From Aldrovandia affinis (lineage: Eukaryota; Chordata; Actinopteri; Notacanthiformes; Halosauridae): a stretch of 64,000 bases of DNA. Both the position numbers and the translations under genes were made by a program. Where the stretch lies: positions 1,362,001 through 1,426,000 of the forward strand of contig JAINUG010000134.1 of assembly GCA_029706075.1 (NCBI GenBank), written 5' to 3'. Each line of letters opens with the position of its first letter. Within the stretch, counting starts at the first letter, position 1. Under the pieces are notes generated by a model. That model searched no databases. It was given only the letters and a program-made list of their open reading frames with translations, and was not told where the DNA came from. Shown one piece after another: positions 1-12,658 of this stretch.

Positions 1-2160
1 ACAATTACATTAAGTTAGAAGAAAATAAACGTAGTTTTTTAAAGTTGAAAAGCCTACAAATAAGGAAAAAAAGAGATGGTAAAATAAAACACTTCCTTTT
101 AACAATGTAGGTCAAAATATAAACTCAAATCATGAAAATAACAAATTAATGTGCGCCTTGTTTTCCCCCTCTGATTCGCGCGCCAACTTTGATGCACCTC
201 CTCGCTCTCCTCTTTTGAGAAGCGCTCCTGGCGCAGCCGCGCAAAACTGTCATGTCAAGAAATTGCCAATTTGCTATAGCGTTAACGCACTGGTATTTAA
301 AGAGATAGAAAATAGGTGTTCTGATTGGCCATTATGAAACCAAACCCCCACCATACCCACATGTATTTTTTAAAAGTTAATCCAGGAGGTGTGCTATCGT
401 CCTAAATCATGAAATTACCGAAATTGCGTTAGACACTAAAGTGCCACCGTCTTCGCTTTGCGTCTGCATTACCGACACCGTCCTAATTCACCAAAATAGG
501 GCCCATAGTGTTTTTAGGCCAGCACACCCTGTAGGCATGGAGTTTGCCAGCGTCTGCAATTCCGCGAAAGGGATATGACACAATTTTAATGCGTGAGAAA
601 GTCAATCAACTGACGCTTAGCAGGACGGAGGTGAAAAATGCTGTCTTGGGCATTGTTCTAGTGTATCCCATGAACGCTCTATTAGAATTGGAGTTGGTCA
701 CTGATAAGGCCATGATGTATGGATAACATCAGTGTCATGCTCCTCAAAATTTTGGATGACTACTCATGCTCTTTGGCTGGGGATATTGTCATCTTGAAAG
801 ACACCCCTCTCTGCAGGAAAGACATTCTTTAAACACAGCCTGCTGATTTATTTTATGCTTCACACAGCTCTTTCATTGCTGATGGGAAACTTTCCACTGC
901 CACATTTTTAAGTCAGTCACTGTAATCTGTCCTACAGTGAAACCATGAGATAATATATGCAAACTCTTGTTGCTTCCTTGTCCAGAAGTGAAATCACTTA
1001 ATATACACTTTTTCATTTCATATCATAACTTGATTTCTTGCAGCATTTAATATGTTTTTCCACTAGGTTAATGATGTTTGAAACTGACACAGGTGGATAA
1101 CCGAGTGGACTGGATACTGTAGATGAGGGATTTACTGCGGCTCTTTTTCAGGACAGGAAGAGCCATTTGCTGTGACAGGTTCCAGTAAATGGGGCTTAAC
1201 TTTGACATTTTTGTTTTTTTGTTTTTTGCAGTTTAGACGTTTTTTTTGTACAGAGTCAGAGCCTCAAAATCATGTTGCATGCACATAAATCAGCCAAGTT
1301 ATGCTTCTTTGAATGTTAAGAAACTTACAACCCACTTTTGTGAAAACGGCCTCCAAAGTTCTGCAATAATTTTCACACTTGCCTATACATTGTGGCATAA
1401 TGTTCTACATATTCTACGTTAAAAGTGCAGATAAAACACATTTTTCTTAAAAAATCTGTCTTAATATAATACAATTAAGAAAATGGCTTTGCTCAGTTAT
1501 TATACAGTTATCAGTTGGCCTTTTGTTTGGAAAAGGGTATTTGTTACTTCTTGTACATATCTGATGTTCTTCCATTGTCCAGTCATTGTCAACCATTCAC
1601 AGTTTTCCATTCCCTAGTGTGCTATATTAATGACAACTATTCACCATTCAACACCTGAAAAGTTACAAGTCAGATACGAGTTTGTTTATTAGGGTGGATG
1701 AAAGTTCACGTTTCAGAGGGAATTTCTACAAAACACAACATTTTTGACAAAACACAAGTTCTTACTATGATACGGCTCTCCTTAGAATATTATTTGTGCA
1801 TCGTGTGCCGCGTTCAATGGAACCGTGTCGCATAAATAAAAGAGGGAAATATGATGATAAATTCAGAAGAGAGCAGTTCCTAAGTTTGTGGGCAGGAGAT
1901 GAGGACAGGATGCTGAATTATGATTCATAGTAATGGGATGTGTGTCCTTCACTGGAACTTCCTGGCCCTCTCTGCCAGAGAGGCTTTTCCGGGACAGTGA
2001 ACCATTCTCAATCTGCTTGTGGGCCAATGCTGGGCCAAAGCAAATGCTATAAACCTGGCATCATTTCAGTATTTGTGCAGTATTAATTACACTAAATAAA
2101 TTATTTTCTCTTCATCTTCTTCCTCTTTTTATATAATTTAGGTTCATTTTTATTTACTTA
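1..2160. other. No recognisable gene (1-2160)
   Basis: I see no coding region or classifiable repeat here. The segment is AT-rich, with a short CpG-enriched patch at about 165-260 (gcgcgcc and cgcagccgcgc) and another at about 415-570. The short open frames are unremarkable. The patch at 165-570 could be the edge of an unrecognised repeat or a conserved noncoding element, but nothing seen decides this. Confidence 0.5.
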
Positions 2161-2316
2161 TTATATATACATATATATATATATATGTATATTGTTTTAA
2201 AAAAAATACATTTTTCATTGCGAAGACAATATGTATATATATATATATAGTATATATGTGTGTGTGTCTATATTATTTTTATTCTTCTCATTATTTCTCA
2301 CTTATATATATATATT
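2161..2316. repeat. AT/TA dinucleotide microsatellite cluster
   Basis: Several short (TA)n and (TG)n runs lie close together (about 2163-2191, 2231-2270 and 2303-2317) within AT-rich sequence. They are simple sequence repeats with no sign of coding. Confidence 0.85.
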
Positions 2317-2488
2317 GTAGTGCCACTGGGGGTTGATGATACAAAGGACCTTTTTGGGGGTGTAGGCAATAGAAGAAAGGCAGAACACTAATTTGATTAA
2401 TGAGTTTTCTCAAATACAAAATAAAATCTTCAATCAATAATTTTACAACTAAAGAATCTTGTCAAAACCAACCATAACTTAAACTTAA

Positions 2489-2600
2489 GGAAGAAGAAGA
2501 AGAAGAAGAAGAAGAAGAAGAAGAAGAAGAAGAAGAAGAAGAAGAAGAAGAAGAAGAAGAAGAAGAAGAAGAAGAAGAAGAAGAAGAAGAAGAAGAAAAG
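2489..2600. repeat. (GAA)n trinucleotide microsatellite
   Basis: An almost uninterrupted run of about 35 GAA/AAG units grades into an A/G-rich flank (to about 2617). The whole block is a pure polypurine tract of about 110 nt. Such tracts can adopt triplex (H-DNA) structures; that is known for GAA repeats in general and is not shown here. The long serine or phenylalanine frames opposite it are repeat artefacts. Confidence 0.97.
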
Positions 2601-2617
2601 AGAAAGAAAAAGAAAAA

Positions 2618-3234
2618 ACCCCAGGGCATGAGGCTTGCTGCCCTCCAACCTCTCGTCAATGTGGCACAATCAGTCAATTTATTCTGTTCACAATTTGATT
2701 CAGCTGCCAGAAGTCCCAATTGCTTCATTCAATGCAGCTGGTGGCCAGGTGTGGGACTGCAGGCTGATGGGAGCTGTAGTTTATATGACTCTAGTGGAGT
2801 ATGCCACTGTTACATGCCACTGTTCAGTCATATCGGAAAGAACAAGTGAAGGAATGCATTGCAAAGCAACCAATCACAGAAGGAGACAAGGTGTTATGAC
2901 GAGCATGTGTGGGGAAAAGCATTACAATGTCAAAAGCGACATTCCATAGGCTTTTGAGCTATGCACAAAACACCAAGAATTGCAATTTACAGGTAAGTAA
3001 CTATATTGTGTAGGGGTTTAAAACTATTCTGGAAATTTGAAGCATGCATCAACCAAGTTATTTGAATTGTGTCACACTGAGAACAATGGCTCCTTGACTG
3101 AAACTGTGACAGATTGTTCTTGTTGTAGTTGATCAAAGTCTATCTGCCTCAAAGCAGTGTGCGGTAGAAGTGGAAAAGGCCATATAGCAAAATGTATTGA
3201 GTATAAATCAAATTAGGTTATATTGATGTTATAT
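2618..3234. other. Unclassified sequence between the GAA tract and the CR1 scrap
   Basis: Two overlapping plus-strand open frames of 73 and 104 codons (2628-2949) show no recognisable domain. I see no repeat family or RNA gene here. Confidence 0.4.
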
Positions 3235-3645
3235 AATGCTTTGTCAGACCTCACTTGGAGTACTGTGTGCAGTTCTAGGCAGCACACTACAATATATATA
3301 CACTCTTGAAAAGTACAAAGGAGGGCAACTAAATTAGTACCTGGTATGAAAGGTAAAAGGTAGAAGACGCCTAATCTATTCAAGTTTAGCAAATGGGGAC
3401 TAAGGGAAGATTTAGGTTTTTAAATTCATAAAAGGGATTAACAAAGTGAACTACCAAAGCTTTTTCAAGATGAGCTCAGTTAGCAGAACAAGAGGGCACA
3501 GGTGGAAATTAGTTGAAAGCACATTCTGCATGGATATCAGGAAGTATTTTTTTTACACAGAGAGTTGCCAATGCATGGAACAGCTTGCCAGGTCAGGTAG
3601 TGGAGGCAGAAGTCCAGGCTTGTCCGCGTCATTATGTATTCTTAT
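3235..3645 (+). pseudogene. CR1-like LINE, C-terminal reverse-transcriptase remnant
   Basis: Conceptual translation across frames gives the hallmark C-terminal segment of CR1-clade LINE proteins. RPHLEYCVQF is followed by a stop, then LEK-QRRATKLVPG, and after frameshifts come a TRGHRWKL motif, RKYFFYTE and a degraded 'NAWNSLP'-like stretch (3446-3640). In the family this region lies downstream of the catalytic palm, so no active-site residues are expected. Frame changes and at least one stop show it is dead. It is probably a 5'-truncated old insertion. A shorter scrap of the same kind lies at 48.55 kb. Confidence 0.75.
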
Positions 3646-6034
3646 GTTCTCATTTTATTATGTAACATGAGGATATTCACAACCTATTATATGAAACAGC
3701 ATACTTTACCTGAGATATGAACAATAACTATCGCAGGTGCAAGAGGCTTCAGGAAGGTCTAAAATGTTGGCTGCACATGCCACACTATTGCAATGGGTTT
3801 TATAATCATGGGTTGAATGGAACAAGGCTATAGGCCTATACACTGGGTGTTTTAATTCCTATTATCTCAGGTATAAAAATAAAAAACACTGAACACACAA
3901 ATGGAACAATTTGAAGGAGCAGTGCTACTTGTATGCATAAAGAATGTATTGTTATGCATCATTGTGTTATGTAATAATATCGGTCTGCATTTTTTTGTAT
4001 GATTACACAACACATTCTTAACATAATAATACTGAGTGTGTCTATACAAGGTAGCGCAATATTAGTACTGTTCACTCTAAACTCTCAGGTTGTGCGCATA
4101 AAGCTTGTTTGATCTCTGTGCATTTGATGTTTAAAAAATATCCTGTTAAACATTCCGCCGTGAGACTAGATTGCAGTCTTTTTGTCTTTTTTAAGATTAC
4201 TACAGTGCATTTTAACCCCACAAGCAATTCACAAGACAGCCAGTAACAAGAAATCCAACAGGCTTGAATCAAATAGAATTCAATACTATGGAGAATATAT
4301 ACTTTTGAAAGGCAGTAACACCAGCACTGTTTGTGTACACATTTCATTTTAAACAAATTTCCCTAGGCTATTTCAGTGTCAAATGTGAAATTTAAAGAAT
4401 GGCACAGATGTTCTTAAATGGACTGTAATCCCTTTTACATTAGTGTTTGTTCATGTTTCCTCTAACTGCCTGTCGGTGTGGCATTTGATCATGGTGACAA
4501 ATGCAAATAGGCCAATTATATTCAGCGTTGGCGTACCGTGGGGGTTACCAAATGCATGTGCACTGTCACACCACAGCTCTGCTCGGATTGGAAACAAATA
4601 TGAAACCGAAATGATGATAAGATCACGGAGCAGAGAGCGAGAAATACCAGCAATACCAAAGAGAGAGAGTGAGATAATAACAATACTAAAGACAGAGAAA
4701 AACACAGAGAGAGATAAAGAGAGATACAGAGAGAGTGAGAATATGCAATATGAGATTGCATAACTCATTTTGATAAGGTGATTTATTGATAGTTGCAGAG
4801 TTTTTGTTGTTTTTTATTATTGTTATTTTTAAAATTTCATGCAACTGGTTTCAAGGATACTGGAAACACAAACATAATAGATCACAGATAGAGCTCTGCC
4901 CTTTGAAAAATACACTTGCATGGGGAGTTGGATTTATTGCCGAATTAAATAACAATGCGCAGTGATTTAGTGCTTTGATTTGGGTATGGTATAACTGGAA
5001 TATTGATAGTCCTCAATTAAAATATCCATTTTAATTTAAACATTTTCATACAATATACAAACAATATTCAATTATACATTGATGCAATAAAATTGGAAGT
5101 GCTTGGTCTGTATGTAATTATGTTTTTAACCAAATTTCTTGTTAATGATTTTCTCAGGCTCTTGCTGTTGTGAAATGTATCATACATATGAGGAAAATTC
5201 TATATTAAAATGTAATATCCATATCAGGGGCAATTGGCATAAGCAAGTTAGAGAGGGGCACAACTTTTAATGAACATGAGTTATTTTGTCTGTTTATGTG
5301 GCTTATTAAAACAATAAAGGGGTACTCCTGTCAAAAAACGGTTTCATATCATATTTGGGCAATAGTGGATGAACCCAGCACTCTAAAGACCTGGAAAAGC
5401 TGGTCAATGTCATGTCATGTCAAAGTCATGATGTCATAAGGCATGTCATTTGAATATACCAATGAACATTGGTCTACATGTTATATGTTCTCTCTCATCC
5501 TAAAGGTGTGTCCATACTCTGCTACGAGGCTAACGTAGTTGTATGAATTTGTAATATAACAGTGGATCATGCCCGAAAGCCTATATTACTGTAACCCATG
5601 TACATTGGTGTATATTTAAATGTATTTAATTTGAGCTGGTAAGAAAAGCGGTTAGTTAACCATGTAAAAAGCCAGCGAATGTCAAATGTTCCCAGAATGA
5701 TATGAAGAGACTGATTTTGTCCCCACCACTTATTCCAAATTAAAACAAAGGAACTAGGATTTCCCCCACATTTAAACTATAGCGAGGTGACTTTTACAGC
5801 AAATATGCTATTAAAGGAAAGAAACAAACATCCCCCCCAGCAAAACAATATGTACCTCCCCCAACATTTGAAATTAAACTTACTACTGCTTCATGGTACC
5901 AAGCAATCATCTTCACCCCATGTTAAACCAAGCACAGGACCAGGATTGTTCAACTTTAATGTAATTTAAGTTTTCTCGCTGTGATGGTACATTGGGGCAG
6001 AATTAAAAAAAAAAATTATATTAAGTACATAAAT
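3646..6034. other. No recognisable gene (3.65-6.03 kb)
   Basis: AT-rich sequence with no supportable gene. It contains a purine-rich (GA)-like patch at about 4625-4745, which gives spurious arginine/glutamate or serine/leucine frames on the two strands, and a few poly-A/T runs. Nothing else is recognised. Confidence 0.5.
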
Positions 6035-6250
6035 ACATTTTAAATTTTAGGTATTTAGCAGACACTCTTATCCAGAGTGACTTACACAGTTTACATGTAT
6101 TTACATACAATCCATTTATACAGCTGGATATTTTACTGTAGCAATTCAAGCACCTTGGTCAAGGGTACAACAGCAGTGCTCCACCTGGGAATTGAACCAG
6201 CAACCTCTGAGTTACAAGTCCAGTTACCTGACCATTACACTACACTACTA
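6035..6250 (-). repeat. tRNA-derived SINE with L2-type tail (minus strand)
   Basis: Read on the minus strand, the element starts near 6250 with a tRNA-like head carrying a clear B box (ggttcaattcc, about 6190-6205) and a degenerate A box. It continues through a body of about 120 bp and ends in a tail that pairs ctctggataagag into a short stem-loop and closes with tctgctaaat. This tail is shared by many teleost SINEs and by L2-clade LINEs, whose reverse transcriptase recognises it. The length (about 215 bp) fits a full SINE. A related scrap is at 44.98 kb. Confidence 0.8.
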
Positions 6251-8310
6251 TGTTATGTTATGAACTTGATACATAAGTACAGCACATACAACATGAAGTG
6301 CTTATATATTTCAATGTAAAAAATGATCATTTTATCCACCTTATCTTTATGATTGGTTCGGAAGGGCTTATTTTGATTAATTTCTTTAGCCTATGACATT
6401 ATCCAGGGTGACTGACAGAGCAATTATGTGTGTGTGTCCGTGTGTGCATGCATGCATGTGTGTGTGTGTATGAGTTTGTGTGTGCATGTGCGTGCATGTG
6501 TATGTGTGCGTGTGTGTGTGTGTGTGCGTGCGTGCGCGAGCGTGTGTGTGTGTGTGTAAGACATAAACCACGGCATACTATATAGGAATCTTGGAACTCA
6601 GGGGTGTTGAGTTGGCCTGATGACTAACCACCCCTGGAGTGCCATATGTTCTTGTATATACAGTGGCATAGAGGGGTTTATTTGTCTTATAACATGGCTC
6701 CTAAACCAAATAAATACATTGAAGAGAAAACTGTACTTGTTTTTAGTCTACAAAAAGTAGCATTTTAAGGGTACAAAACTCCAAAAACGAGAACTCTCCC
6801 GCCATCTGTTCTCTTCCTGTGAAGGGAAGAGACGAAGCGGACTCCCCTGGTGCCTGTAACCGAGATTCCGATGCTTGCATTATGCGTCCGATCTGACAAG
6901 CTGCATCCCCCCATGCTCTGGCAGAGAGATTCACTCCTGGATGAATACATTTAACAGTCCTCGCAATTATGGGTGGCTCACCAAAAAAAGGTGCATCTCC
7001 CTCCCCTCCAAAATGTCAAATGGATAAGTGATGCAGGTATGCAAAAAAGGAGGGGTTGATTCAAATGAATGGATGATAATGGCCGGGCGTCTCTTCTAGA
7101 GCGTTATTTGAACATTTCAGTTATTTGAACATTGAGTTCCTCATGTATGTTTTATTTGTGTATGGATTCACCGGTGCTAAATATTTAATATGGAGGATGG
7201 GCAAGGTTGGAGAGCAGCTCTGCTGGGAAGCCAATCGCATCCTCTTGTTGCCACAGTGCAGATGTATTATCGATTTGCCATCCAGACCTCCTATCGTCAA
7301 GTGCTCACTTGTGTATTTACACTTTCGCTTTCCGCACTTTCCTCAAATGAAATGCGATACATTGCGTAATGGCACATACTTTCAGGGGTGTAATGGATGT
7401 CTGGGAAGCTTTGCTGCTCGTTGCCTAGCCTCGTTTGTATGCACTTTTGTAAGTGGCCTGGGTAATACTGTCTGCTAACTATCTGCTAAAAAGTAAACGT
7501 AGATGCATATATCTAAGTGGTATACAAATAACCCAAATGTAGGTATAATCCCCTTTTTACAACAAAATCTTTTTACCATTGGAAAAAAAGTATGTCATAC
7601 ATAGTTGTAACTGTATTTATTTACTGTTAGAATTTTTTTTGCAAAAGTGTGTGTTAACATATCCACCTTGAATTTCAACACAATGATCATTTTTGCTGTA
7701 CCCCACCTTATTGTATGCATAAGATCGATCGCCCTGAAAAAAAACAATTCCTTGGGCGAGAGTCTGAGAGTCACCCCGCAAGTTGAGGACAATGGATTAG
7801 AATGGCCAATGCGCAGATCCGCTGGTCTCCGTGTTGTGTGGGTGACATCTAATCATCTGTGCACATTATCAGATAACAGAGGCGTGGAATTTGTGTCGTG
7901 ATGCGAATAGCAAGATTTTCGGGTAGGATTAACGAGCTACTGCGAGGACGAAGTGCACAGAAGCGACACCAGGCATCACGTTGGTCGTCCTCGAGCTGGA
8001 CGGCGATTTCATTGGCCTAAGACGGCCGCAGGTTTTCATAAGTGAATACGGCCTGCAAGTTCATTACTGTATGGTGGTGTATACTGTAATTATGGTTTTG
8101 AAGGTGTGTATTTATTAGTCAAGCTAAACGGCAAAAAAAAACTTAATTATAATGTGGTTTAAAGTTTAAACACCACTGATACCTGCACCACATCTACATT
8201 TCTCCTGCTTTCCTAGAGTACTCAATCATTTTGTTATTGATCGGACAAATACACATTAGACAATCAATTCTACTTTGGTTTAGCAGTAACTCATTATAAA
8301 CTTCTGTGTG

Positions 8311-8356
<46 letters not shown>

Positions 8357-8759
8357 GTGACTGCTTGGATACCAGTTAAATACCTTGAATGCCATTTATA
8401 GCAAATTAGTTTGATTGTGTGTTGTTTTGGTCAGATAATTAACCATGTTTTATGCTCATTTGCAACATGCACACTTTTTTGTGTTGTGAACAATCAATAG
8501 CACGGCCATCAATCAATCAGGTGGACCGCATTCACGGATTCTGGAATAAATCAAATATAATGGTATGTGTAAGGCAAAACACAGGGAAAATGTGATGTAT
8601 TACCCTCTACAATAAATGCCATGCATTTCAATTTGGTAAGAAAAACAGAAATAAATGCATTTAAAAGCTGTTTTGTACATGTCAAATTGGCAGCCTGTTG
8701 ACAGCTGACATCAGGGAGAAGAAAAGCCTCCTCATACTACTACTCCTCATTTAAAAAAA
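6251..8759. other. No recognisable gene (6.25-8.76 kb)
   Basis: No gene is supported. A (TG)n-rich tract lies at 6427-6559 and a clean (TG)n run at about 8308-8353. A CpG-enriched patch lies at about 7890-8040 (aagacggccgcagg), and open frames of up to 117 codons (7125-7478) have no recognisable motif. The CpG patch could be regulatory or a repeat edge; I cannot decide. Confidence 0.5.
8308..8353. repeat. (TG)n microsatellite
   Basis: About 21 TG units with only an edge interruption. This is a simple repeat typical of fish genomes. Confidence 0.95.
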
Positions 8760-8789
8760 ATAACAAAATATGTACTAACCTTTTCCTTC

Positions 8790-8955
8790 CCAGTGTTAGA
8801 GGTATGGTATGCAGCTGCCTACAATGATGTCTATTGCTGTATTACTGCACTGATATCTTGGGCAAACTATGATTGTTCTTACCATGTATTAATGCACATC
8901 TTGTAAGTCGCTCTGGATAAGAGCGTCTGCTAAATGCTTAAAATGTATATGCAAA
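8790..8955 (+). repeat. L2-type LINE 3'-UTR fragment
   Basis: The segment ends in the diagnostic tail gtaagtcgctctggataag, followed by agcgtctgctaaatgc (8903-8937). The bases gctct and agagc form the stem of the conserved 3' hairpin. Upstream, ttgttcttaccatgtattaatgcacat resembles the 3' UTR of L2-clade LINEs, and no tRNA-like head is visible. I therefore favour an L2 3' end over a SINE. No protein-coding part remains. Confidence 0.6.
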
Positions 8956-9552
8956 TGTGAAATGGGGGGGTGGTGTCAAAATGATGGAGTCCTGATTATG
9001 GAAACAAGCATGCGGGACTGCGGGACTGAAGGTTACAGTCCAGGAAAGTAAAAAAAGATTTGGACGCTGTGCTCACCAGGCTTGTGGCTGAGCTTGATTC
9101 TTTTCTCGAATTGTGTTTAAATACACAATCATCTGACAGTAACATGTCAGTAAAAAAGCACAAGGGAAATAGTGAAGCACAGATGTTTTGGCATTCAGTC
9201 TTCTTCAGCGGTTGCTTTTAATTGTGTGAATATAAATAATTTAGCATCAAATAAACAACTTTTTTTTGGTGTAAGAACCAACTCCAATCTTGGCAAGGGC
9301 ATGCCCATTCCATGTGTGTGCACGTTATTTAACTCAAATTCCTAAATTAAATGACTACACACTAAGGGAGCTTGTTAAGTCACACTGGCACTGCTGATCA
9401 CACAAACAGTAATCAATATGAGTAAAGTGCTTTTCCCATTTCCTTTCTATTGAACTTTTTGAAAGGATTGAAGGGGAGGTCAGTGGTACCAGAACTAATA
9501 ATGCAGTAGTTACTGTGCTCTGCATATTAACTTCATAGCAGGAACTATTATC

Positions 9553-10191
9553 ATTGATGGAGTGCTGCAGAGATGGTTGTCCTTCTGCCAGGTTCTCCCA
9601 TTACTGCAGAGGAACTCTGAAGCTATTTTAGAGTGGCCATTAGCTTCTTGGTCACCTCCCAGACCAAGGCCCTTCTTGCCCAGTTACTGAGTTTGGCCGG
9701 ATGGCCAGCTCTAAAAAGAGTCGTGGTGGTTCCAAACTTCTTCCATTTCACAATAATGGTGCCCCCTGTTCTCCTGGGGATTTTCAATGGTCTATGGAGA
9801 GTTCCTAGGACGTAATGGCTTGTTTTTTACTCGCACTGTGGACATGCACTGTGAACTGTGGGACCTTATATAGACAGGTGTGTGTCTTTCCGAAGCATGT
9901 ACAATCAATTGAATTTGCAATTTGAATTTGAATTGAGAGTGCAATCAAGTTCTAGAGACATCTCAAGGATGATCAAAGGGAACAGGATGCATCTGAGCTC
10001 CATTTCGAGTGTCATAGGAAAGAGTCTGAATAAATGTATAAATGAGCAACAATTGTCATTATGGGGTATTGTGTGTTGATTGATGAGGGGAAAAAAATTA
10101 TTTAATCAATTTTAGAATAAGGCTACAACATAACATAACAAACTGTATAAAAAGTGAAGGGGCCTGAATACTTTCAGAATGCAATTTACTG
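9553..10191 (-). mobile_element. Decayed Tc1-like transposon (truncated copy)
   Basis: This segment is closely similar to 60259-61016. It holds the minus-strand N-terminal helix-turn-helix part of a Tc1 transposase (about 9553-9815) and the sub-terminal motif cttatatagacaggtgtgtg. The end ...agtgaaggggcctgaatactttcagaatgc is a mutated version of the terminal repeat seen intact at 61 kb. The left half is missing, and frameshifts and substitutions are frequent. It is an old, dead copy. Confidence 0.85.
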
Positions 10192-10217
10192 GACCCCCCA
10201 CCCCTATTTTATATTGA

Positions 10218-10556
10218 ATTTTATCTATCTCCCTATAAGCAGAGATTATTATCTCTATCATACCCATAGAGCTGTGATAGATGGTGATAGAAATAATCAG
10301 GGTTAAATTGGTTGAGATAATGTAATGTGGACAGGGTTGTGTGAATGTGAGAATTTTATTTTGCAGAAAAGTTTATAAGATAGCTAGGCCACTCATGATG
10401 CTAGTCACTACTAGTTACCAGTTGCTAACCATATTGTACCTAACCTATAGAGCCCCTAGCCATCTAAGGTGAGCCCAGCCCCGCCTTCCTCAGCTCAGGC
10501 CAGGTGGTCAGCCCAACCTTCGCTGAGCCCAGCCTGTTTTTATTTAAATGGTATAA
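10218..10556 (+). repeat. Unclassified dispersed repeat, copy 1
   Basis: The sequence matches, in inverted orientation, 38836-39187 by eye over its full length, including ctaacctatagag and ccatctaaggtgagcccag. The two copies differ by many substitutions and small gaps. No coding potential, LTR ends, terminal inverted repeats or tRNA boxes are evident. It may be a non-autonomous element of an unidentified family. Confidence 0.75.
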
Positions 10557-10630
10557 CATTATTATTTATTTAAATATTTACTGTTTAGTATTTATTAAAA
10601 TGACTAAAATCGTGTTTCAACTGTTTAGAC

Positions 10631-10973
10631 CAGGGTTTCTCAAACTTTTTTACTCCACGACCATTTCATGGGTGTGAAAAAATTGCGACCCTATAAATAA
10701 ATAAAAAATCGCGACCCCATACATAAATCGCGACCCCATCAAGTTGAATGGCAATGGCATCAAGTTGTCCCACGTAACGGTGCCCAACCACGGCCCGGTT
10801 TCTGTGGACGGGGGGGTGCAAGAGGAAAAATAATTTGCGCCCCTCGGAATTTTGCGCCTCTGCTTGGCACAGGGAAGGAAAAACTGTTCTCCTATGGTTC
10901 ATTTTTGGGCGACCCCACCATGACCCTTTGGCGACCCCAAGTGGGGTCGCGACCCATAGTTTGAGAACCGCTG
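10631..10973. mobile_element. hAT-type miniature element (MITE) with perfect 8-bp TSD
   Basis: The 343-bp element is flanked on both sides by the identical 8-mer gtttagac (10623-10630 and 10974-10981). Its ends are imperfect inverted repeats: cagggtttctcaaac at the left, and at the right tttgagaaccgctg, which reads cagcggttctcaaa in reverse. Internally it repeats cgaccc units. An 8-bp target duplication with CAG-starting ends is the signature of hAT transposons. No transposase is encoded, so it is non-autonomous. The perfect duplication suggests it is younger than most repeats here. Confidence 0.92.
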
Positions 10974-11174
10974 GTTTAGACCTATCTGCCTGACTAATAA
11001 ACCTGTTCAATTTCAAGAAAAAAAAAGATAATTTGTTTCAATGTAGCCACATTGTACTACAGTAATGAGAGAAACAAACAAACGTGTGCAAGCCTGCACA
11101 TACATGCGGGTGCATGTGCATGCACATTACCGAACATCTAGCGGACTCCCCAAGAGCCATTGATCATTTCATAC

Positions 11175-11738
11175 TGTTAGGAGGTGGACTGAGTGAACCC
11201 AAGTGCAGAGAACGAGACGGAGACAAAGATGGTTTGGTAACAATGATAGATCTTTACTAGTGATGAGAACAATAAAACAACAAAACATTGAATAGTAAAT
11301 AGAACACAGAGAAAATAACTGGGAGACGAGACTCCAAAAAACTAACTAATAAAACTAACTACACAAGTTCAAACTCGAAAACAAACTAGAAAATATAGCA
11401 CAAAGAAACCAAACAAAATGAGGAACAATGAGACTAGAGAAAAACAATTCAGTAAACTAGGTGAGAACAATCTCAAGACTGAGCACTGAAACAAGGAAAC
11501 ACACAACTTAAGGAGGGGGTAACTAATCAGATACAGGTGACATTACTGAAACTAAGAACCAAAAACAATCAGGGACAACGAGGCACAAATGGAAACACTA
11601 AAACAATGAATCAATAAACAATTAACAAATCACAGGACAATAAACTCAATGAAACAATTAACTCAATACACAAGACTAAAACAGAGCAAAGCAACTAAAA
11701 AGGTAACAAATAACGACATCTAGTGGCGGACCCTCACA
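11175..11738 (-). repeat. 3' LTR of Ty3/gypsy element
   Basis: The 564-bp terminal repeat starts tgttaggaggtgg and ends ccctcaca on the plus strand; on the element's own (minus) strand it runs TGTGAGGG...CCTAACA. It is preceded by the 5-bp target duplication catac (11170-11174). The purine-rich tract ggaggggtgggtac on the minus strand, just inside it, is the expected polypurine tract. It is the longer of the two LTRs; the partner has lost about 262 bp. Confidence 0.95.
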
Positions 11739-12470
11739 GTACCCACCCCTCCAGGAACGGCACCCGACGTTCCCCCAGGACATGGAGCATGGCGACGCCA
11801 GAAATCTTGAATGAGAGAAGGATCCAGGATGTCCCGGGCTGGGACCCAGGAGTGCAGCGCAGTGCAGAGTGTTGTGGGCATATTCTGCCCACATGAAGTG
11901 TTTGCTCCAGGAGGCATGGTTGGAGGACACAAGGCACCTCAGCGTCGTCTCCAGGTCCTGGTTGACCCGCTCTCTCTGGCCATTGGATTTGGGGTGGAAA
12001 CCAGAAGACAGGCTGATGGAGGCCCCAAGAAGCTGGTGGAATGCTTTCCAAAACCTGGAGATGAACTGAGGATTGCAGTCAGACACAACGTCCTGGGGCA
12101 GCTCTGGAGACTTGTTCCATCATAAGCTTGGCAGTCTCCAGAGCTGAGGGGAGTTTGGGCAGGGGAATGAAGCGACAGGCCTTGGAGAACTGGTCCACGA
12201 TTACAAACACCACTGCTGGGACGGTGGGAGGCTGGTGATTGAATCCACCCAGAGGTGTGACCAGGGGCGACTGGGAATTGGAAGAGGATGTAGCAAACCG
12301 TGGGGAAGTGAACGAGGGGTCTTGCTGCAGTTGCAGATGGCGCACACGGAGACGAATGACTTGACATCCTTCTCCATAGTGGACCACCAGAAGGGTCGGC
12401 GGAGAAACTCGAGGGTCCTAGAGATTCCTGGGTGGTTAGTGAGATGGTATGAATGGCCCCACTGCAAGAC
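11739..12470 (-). pseudogene. Ty3/gypsy integrase (broken)
   Basis: The N-terminal zinc-binding part is seen at about 12320-12467 (HLTNH...CAICNC, an HHCC arrangement). It is followed by the core: [11 protein letters not shown] (first Asp), [20 protein letters not shown], then VSDCNPQF with the second Asp and [11 protein letters not shown] with the Glu (about 11960-12090). The pieces lie in different frames, so at least two frameshifts have occurred. After the core the sequence jumps to [14 protein letters not shown], resembling the tail of chromodomain-bearing gypsy integrases, so most of the C-terminal region appears deleted. Confidence 0.9.
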
Positions 12471-12658
12471 CTGAGCTCTTACCGCCTTGGGAACGAACAG
12501 ACAATCCAGAGGCCCGTTTCCCGGATCTGCCTCCTTCTTCTGAGCCTGACGAACCTGGGACTCGATTCCCCAGAGAACTGGAGCCAGAATATGGGACCGT
12601 TGGAGGATACGCCCGTTGGAGGATCGTTTTTATAGTCAGTCCAGACAAGAAATGGGTG

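Noticed and set aside
2430-2728. Long Phe or Ser homopolymer proteins on the minus strand
   Set aside because: They are translations of the GAA microsatellite.
4443-4768. Overlapping frames of 79-106 codons on both strands
   Set aside because: They arise from a purine-rich low-complexity patch (4625-4745); simultaneous openness on both strands reflects composition.
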